The notes beneath the pieces are model-generated. The model was not told the DNA's origin. It did not search any database and saw only the letters and a list, made by a program, of their open reading frames with translations. From Pseudomonas sp. PA15(2017) (GTDB taxonomy: Bacteria; Pseudomonadota; Gammaproteobacteria; Pseudomonadales; Pseudomonadaceae), in assembly GCF_001945395.1 (NCBI RefSeq), contig NZ_MSXV01000058.1, forward strand, positions 173,706-237,705: a DNA stretch of 64,000 nucleotides, written 5' to 3'. Positions 59,833-64,000 of this stretch are shown here, piece after piece. A program made the translations under genes and the position numbers. Each line of letters starts with the position of its first letter. Positions within the stretch are counted from its first letter, which is position 1.

Positions 59833-61266
59833 TTAGCTGCTCGCCAGCCGACGTGGAAACTCCGGCGGCAGAAAGTCTCGCTCGGGTTCGTAGTCTACCT
59901 TGAGGTAGTCACAAAGCGCCTTAAGATCCTGAGGCGACAAGGTTCCCACCGCCTGCTTGAGCCGCAGAGTGTCGAGGATGTAGTCGTAGCGGCTGTCGTT
60001 GTACTGGCGCACGGCGCTGTAAAGCTGACGTTGCGCCTCCAGCACATCGACGATATTGCGGGTGCCGACCTGCAAGCCCTGCTGTGAAGCCAGCACCGCG
60101 CCCTGGTTGGAGATGATCGATTGACGCCGGGCCCGGATCTGATCAGCCGCGCTGTTGAGACCGCGATGCAGTTTGCGGGTCTGCTCAATCACCTGGCGCC
60201 GAAAATCGTCATTGAGGTACTCGCGCTGGTTCATTCGCTGGTAGGCCTCACGTACCTGGGAACGGTTCTGCCCGCCGCTGAAAAGCGGGATGTTCAACTG
60301 CAAGCCGACGGAGCGCTGCTCGGCAGTGCCGCCATACCCCCTACCGCGGATTTCGCTGTTGCCATAGCCAAGGTTGTCGTTGTCACCGTTCTGGTAACGC
60401 AGCACCGCGTCTAGGGTCGGCGCATGCCCTGCCTTTCGAGCGCTGAGCGTCTGCTGCGTCGCGTCTAGGGCCTGCTGGCTTGCCAGCAGGCCCAGGTTCT
60501 GCTGCATCGCGGTAGTGACCCAGAGCCGGGCGTCGTTGGGCTCGGGCAGCAGCACCGGCATGTCGTGCCGTAACCCCTGGACCGCCTCATACTCCTGGTG
60601 GGTCAAGGTATCTAGGGCCATGAAAGCATCGTCCATGAGCGTGTGCGCAACGATACGGTTGGCCTGGGCAGTGTCATGCCCGGCCTGGGCCTGGAGCACA
60701 TCGGTGCGATCCGACAGACCGAATCGCAGGCCCTTCTCCGCCAGTTCGAGCTGGCGCTTGAGCGCCGCTTCTTCGGCCTTAGCCGCCGCCAGGGTGTCCT
60801 GGGCCTTTAGCAGGCCGAAATAGGCCTGTGCACTATCAAGCATCAGTTTCTGCTCGGCGGCCGCAAGCTCAAGCTGGGCCTGCCGATCCTCGGCCTCGGC
60901 GGCCTTGAGGTTAAACCAGCGGTCGGCCCGAAATAGCGGCTGGTTGAGCACTACCTGATAGCTGGTGCCGCTGCGCTGAGTGTCTTGCCGAGGCTGTTGC
61001 AGGGAGTTACTGGTACTGTTCAGCTCGGCGTTGGCCGACAGCGTCGGCAACAGGCCGGCCCGGGCCTGGGGCACCACCTCGGAGCGGGCCGTCTGGTCGG
61101 CTCGGGCGGCAGCCAGCCCGCTGTTGTTCTGCCGAGCATCCTGATACACCCGCCAAAGGTCGCTGGGCAGGGCATGGGTGGGCTCCTGGGCGGCCCCGGC
61201 CACTAACGGAAAAACAAGCAGCCAACCGACAAGGGCGCGCTGCCACGAATTCATGAGTTGGATCAT
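59833..61266 (-). CDS. TolC-family outer membrane efflux protein, paired with the toxin-like gene
   Basis: A 477-residue protein with a signal peptide (LVGWLLVFPLVAGAAQ) and two TolC repeats: TSYQVVLNQPLFRADRWFNL with FGLSDRTDVLQAQAGHDTAQ, and QRSVGLQLNIPLFSGGQNRS with VGTRNIVDVLEAQRQLYSAV. It ends with KVDYEPERDFLPPEFPRRLA. It is downstream of the toxin-like gene on the minus strand, 92 bases away, as FitE is downstream of FitD. It would form the outer membrane tunnel of a type I secretion system whose ABC and adaptor genes must be outside the window. Confidence 0.9.
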   Translation of the reverse strand: MIQLMNSWQRALVGWLLVFPLVAGAAQEPTHALPSDLWRVYQDARQNNSGLAAARADQTARSEVVPQARAGLLPTLSANAELNSTSNSLQQPRQDTQRSGTSYQVVLNQPLFRADRWFNLKAAEAEDRQAQLELAAAEQKLMLDSAQAYFGLLKAQDTLAAAKAEEAALKRQLELAEKGLRFGLSDRTDVLQAQAGHDTAQANRIVAHTLMDDAFMALDTLTHQEYEAVQGLRHDMPVLLPEPNDARLWVTTAMQQNLGLLASQQALDATQQTLSARKAGHAPTLDAVLRYQNGDNDNLGYGNSEIRGRGYGGTAEQRSVGLQLNIPLFSGGQNRSQVREAYQRMNQREYLNDDFRRQVIEQTRKLHRGLNSAADQIRARRQSIISNQGAVLASQQGLQVGTRNIVDVLEAQRQLYSAVRQYNDSRYDYILDTLRLKQAVGTLSPQDLKALCDYLKVDYEPERDFLPPEFPRRLASS

Positions 61267-61316
61267 GGTCTTTTTCTACAAATCCGTTTACAAAAAAGAA
61301 AAGGGTTGGAGCGGAT

Positions 61317-61343
61317 GCAGGAGAGGCGTTGCGCCCCTCCTGC
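61317..61343 (-). terminator. Hairpin between toxin-like gene and TolC gene
   Basis: Read on the minus strand, GCAGGAG and CTCCTGC enclose GGCG-CAA-CGCC with one G-T wobble. About 20 bases later comes the T-rich CCCTTTTCTTTTTTG. It could act as a partial terminator, reducing channel expression relative to the cargo, or as an mRNA stabiliser. Confidence 0.6.
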
Positions 61344-61358
61344 GGTTCTCCTCCTGGG

Positions 61359-64000
61359 TCAGGACACTGAAGGCACCAGAACCGGCTGCGCAGCCTGACG
61401 GTTCTGACTAAAGTGCTCATAGTCGCCGCCGGTATTGGCGAAGGCGGCCATGTCCCCGCTCAACTTGGCTAAGTTAGGCCTTCCGGCATCCGTCACCGAG
61501 GCGATGCCATTCGCGCTCAGAGCGTTTTGACGTGAGGATAGTTCGAACACCCCGCTCCCGACATTGCCCACCTGGGCAAAGCCCGTCACTAGATGATCGA
61601 CGCTGATCACCGATGCGCCCCCCGCCAGCTCGATCTGCAAATGCCGGTGTGTCGCGGCCTCGCTGCCCAGCACCTGACGTAACACCAACGCGGTGCCGCT
61701 GCCCGTGTCTGTCAGCAGCACATCCTCACCCTGACGGCTGACGAGGATGTTCTTGCCGTCGGCCACCGGTAGAATCAGCCGATCCAGGGCCTGGCCCGGA
61801 TCATCGTTGTCGATCACCACGGTGCGGTAATGCGCCCACATCGCCGGGCTGAGACGATAAGTGTCACTAGCAGCGCCACCATGCAGCACGAGGCTGTCGA
61901 CCCCGGCGATCAGCGGTGGCGCCAGCTCGCTCTGGCGGCCAGCGCCGCTACCCTGAAGCCGCTGCGAGGAGCCGATTCGCTCAACGTCCTGAAGAGCACT
62001 ATCGACCTGAAGCAGCAGCGAGGAGCCGATTCGCTCCAGACTGCCGTATTGCCCGAGCTTCTGGGCAGCACCCTGAATGACCTTGTACAGCACATGCTCG
62101 GTCGAGCTGTAGACATAGGCCGAGCGCGGCTCCCCGGCGGCGATTCCGATAAAGCGTAGGTCGCTCGCGGCAGGGATGCCGGTGCTGGAGAATATCTGAC
62201 CACTGGCAACATCGAACCAGCCCGGATTACCGGCGTCTTGCAAGGTCAACACGCCTTTGGTTCGCCATTGGCCGGCCACTTGCGCCAATGCCTGGGGCAA
62301 GTGGCCCTGCTGCTGCTTCTGCCAGCCCTTGTCGACCGCCACCAGTTGCACATCACCGCTGTCGGTGCGCATCAATACTTCACCCTTTGCCGTGGTCAGC
62401 CGCAGCCCTGCATCCACCTGCGCCACAGAGCGCAGTTGCACTTCGGGCATTAGGGCCGTGGCGGCGGCTAGCTGCGCCGAGGCCTTAAGCACCTCGTCCT
62501 TGTCGAATGCACTCGCCAGCGCTTCGGGCGTCATCGGCGCCTGGAGGTAGAGCTTGCCGCTCTCCGGCTCGAACAGCCGCGCTTTGCCGCTGGCACTGTC
62601 AAATCCGAGAAACTGCAACGGCTTGCCCTGCAGTGTCGGCGCCGCCACGATCACCTGGCCATTGTGGAACCACACGGGCAGCGCACTTTTGCTGTCGACG
62701 GCCTTGACGCCGAATACCGCCAGGGTAGCATTGCTTCCGGCGACATTGGCCAAGTCCTTCCACCAGGTGCGGCGGCCCTTGAGCCAGTGCTCGTTGACCG
62801 CTTCATAACTCAGGCGTCCGGTTGCTTCGACTCGCGCAACACGTCCGTCCTCAGTCACGGCCAGTACATGGCCATTGAGTTCGAGCACATTGGCCAGGGC
62901 CGGCGTAGCTAGGCGCAAAGCGCTCGGTCGACTGCTATCGAGAACCTTCTGCCCTGGCCCCTCCTGACGGAACAGCACTTTCTCCTTCTGGCTGTAGAAG
63001 AAAAATACCTCTTGCCCAGCAGGTTGCGGCTGGCTGCCAACGAGCACTAGATCCGCCGGAATCGGCCAGGCACTCTGGGGTTTGCCCTGGGCGCCCCCAG
63101 GCGACTGCCGACCCGTAGGGGGCGCCAGGTTCGGTTTGATCAACGTGTTGTCGCTGGTGCGCAGCCAATAGCGATGCGCCACTTTCGCGTTATCGAGGCC
63201 AAACACCGTCACCAACGCTGCTGTGGTCGGTTCCACCGACGGTCCGCCCAGACTGTACAAGGGGGTGGCCCGCTGAGTGATATGGCCCTCATAACCCTGG
63301 AGCGTATCGCCATGGAGGTCGGAGCGCGCCAACAGCTGCAGCGCCTGGTTGTCGCCGACCACGCCGACCATCTCCATTCGGTCACCGAGGATACGGAAGG
63401 TCAGCTCGGCCTCGCGCTCCTTGAGCTGATAACGCCGTGCCAAATAGATCGCATCGCCCTCTTGCCAGAATCGGCTGATCTGGCCCGCGCTCTGATTAAA
63501 AAAGGGAGCAAACTGCGCGTTGACCTTGCCGGTGGCGATATCGACCCGCCATGCTGCGGCGTTCTCGGCATCGACGAAGTAGGCATGCTCGCCGACCACT
63601 GCCCCCAGCTGGGCGCGTTGAGCCTTTTCCACCGTGGTGTCCGTGAACAGCATGCGGTCATTGGCCACGTCGTAGAACGCCCGCCCGACCTTGCGCCCTT
63701 GGTGGCTGTAGTTGTCGACGGCCACATACTGACCTTGCAGCTGATGAGCTTTGGCCAACTCGCTCAGGTGCTGCTCAATGCGCTGGCCGGGCAGCTGCCA
63801 TTTACTCGCATCTTCCGCTACCACTCGGGTGGTTAGGCCGGCGAAGTCGACTTGGCGCATCTCGCCCTTGGCATTGACCAGCAACACCTGGCCGTTGCGG
63901 GCAGGGTCGAGCTTGACCACCACGCCGCCCACCACCAACTGATCCTTGGACACGCTGATGGTCTCGCTTTGCAGCTGGCTGCTGTCGATGATCCAGCGCG
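61359..64000 (-). CDS. C-terminal part of a very large toxin-like exoprotein (5' end outside window)
   Basis: The frame is open to the window edge and encodes at least 879 residues without a single cysteine. There is no signal peptide. The region is beta-strand-rich and contains many repeated short strand-turn units (SKDQLVVGGVVVKLDPARNG, KVNAQFAPFFNQSAGQISRF, RYWLRTSDNTLIKPNLA). Near the end are RTVVIDNDDPGQALDRLILP and VADGKNILVSRQGEDVLLTD, then LVLRQVLGSEAATHRHLQIE, which I associate with the C-terminal export domains of very large secreted Pseudomonas toxins of the Mcf/FitD or TcdA/B-pore type. A GTG at 63953 is inside the gene and should not be read as its start. The assignment is inference from family memory. 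Confidence 0.6.
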   Translation of the reverse strand, partial: RWIIDSSQLQSETISVSKDQLVVGGVVVKLDPARNGQVLLVNAKGEMRQVDFAGLTTRVVAEDASKWQLPGQRIEQHLSELAKAHQLQGQYVAVDNYSHQGRKVGRAFYDVANDRMLFTDTTVEKAQRAQLGAVVGEHAYFVDAENAAAWRVDIATGKVNAQFAPFFNQSAGQISRFWQEGDAIYLARRYQLKEREAELTFRILGDRMEMVGVVGDNQALQLLARSDLHGDTLQGYEGHITQRATPLYSLGGPSVEPTTAALVTVFGLDNAKVAHRYWLRTSDNTLIKPNLAPPTGRQSPGGAQGKPQSAWPIPADLVLVGSQPQPAGQEVFFFYSQKEKVLFRQEGPGQKVLDSSRPSALRLATPALANVLELNGHVLAVTEDGRVARVEATGRLSYEAVNEHWLKGRRTWWKDLANVAGSNATLAVFGVKAVDSKSALPVWFHNGQVIVAAPTLQGKPLQFLGFDSASGKARLFEPESGKLYLQAPMTPEALASAFDKDEVLKASAQLAAATALMPEVQLRSVAQVDAGLRLTTAKGEVLMRTDSGDVQLVAVDKGWQKQQQGHLPQALAQVAGQWRTKGVLTLQDAGNPGWFDVASGQIFSSTGIPAASDLRFIGIAAGEPRSAYVYSSTEHVLYKVIQGAAQKLGQYGSLERIGSSLLLQVDSALQDVERIGSSQRLQGSGAGRQSELAPPLIAGVDSLVLHGGAASDTYRLSPAMWAHYRTVVIDNDDPGQALDRLILPVADGKNILVSRQGEDVLLTDTGSGTALVLRQVLGSEAATHRHLQIELAGGASVISVDHLVTGFAQVGNVGSGVFELSSRQNALSANGIASVTDAGRPNLAKLSGDMAAFANTGGDYEHFSQNRQAAQPVLVPSVS

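Overview
The window looks like a chromosomal segment of a Pseudomonas species. GC content is high, the GNAT, DUF2790, DUF2057, DUF2789 and CvfB genes form a typical Pseudomonas gene set, and REP-like palindromes of the GGGAGCGGGCCATGCCCGCG type are scattered between genes. The assignment rests on recognition of families, not on a database search.

Layout. Positions 1-25,300 are mostly core genes: a LysR fragment, ppiC, a zinc metallopeptidase, dgt, a beta-lactamase-fold lipoprotein, a YebC/PmpR regulator, Nudix and GNAT enzymes, a diguanylate cyclase, the acetate permease pair (DUF485 gene and actP), an amidase, azlCD and a DsbA-like protein. A FecI-FecR-TonB receptor signalling set follows, with a frameshifted receptor gene. 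This part also carries three families of palindromic, MITE-like repeats.

Positions 25,000-37,530 are an AT-rich, foreign-looking island. Its left part is decayed: AraC and LysR pseudogenes, an IS5-type transposase remnant, several orphan coding fragments, and one apparently intact 53-residue secreted peptide. Its right part is intact: a 1,259-residue cysteine-free protein with a long central hydrophobic segment, then an ABC exporter, an HlyD-type adaptor and a TolC-type outer membrane channel. Together these form a complete type I secretion system next to its likely cargo. The island ends at the 3' end of a tRNA-Thr(CGT) gene, a classical integration site.

Positions 37,600-59,300 return to core-like genes: cvfB, an LTA-synthase-like sulfatase-fold enzyme, a solute-binding protein, a subtilase with a changed catalytic Asp, a DEAD-box helicase, rarD, azoreductase, LysR, a hydrolase, ppiA, an ABC exporter, a porin, a KAS III enzyme, and an SDR gene divergent from an HxlR regulator. 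A 140-bp MITE interrupts a small gene at 44.6 kb.

After about 59,650 the HxlR coding sequence is cut short and a second secretion-type locus begins on the minus strand. It consists of the C-terminal 879 residues of a large, cysteine-free, toxin-like protein that runs off the window, followed by a TolC-family channel. This order resembles FitD/FitE (Mcf-type insecticidal toxin loci). The window therefore holds two unrelated-looking one-step secretion loci for very large exoproteins. The 28.8-37.5 kb locus is the best candidate for an undescribed system.
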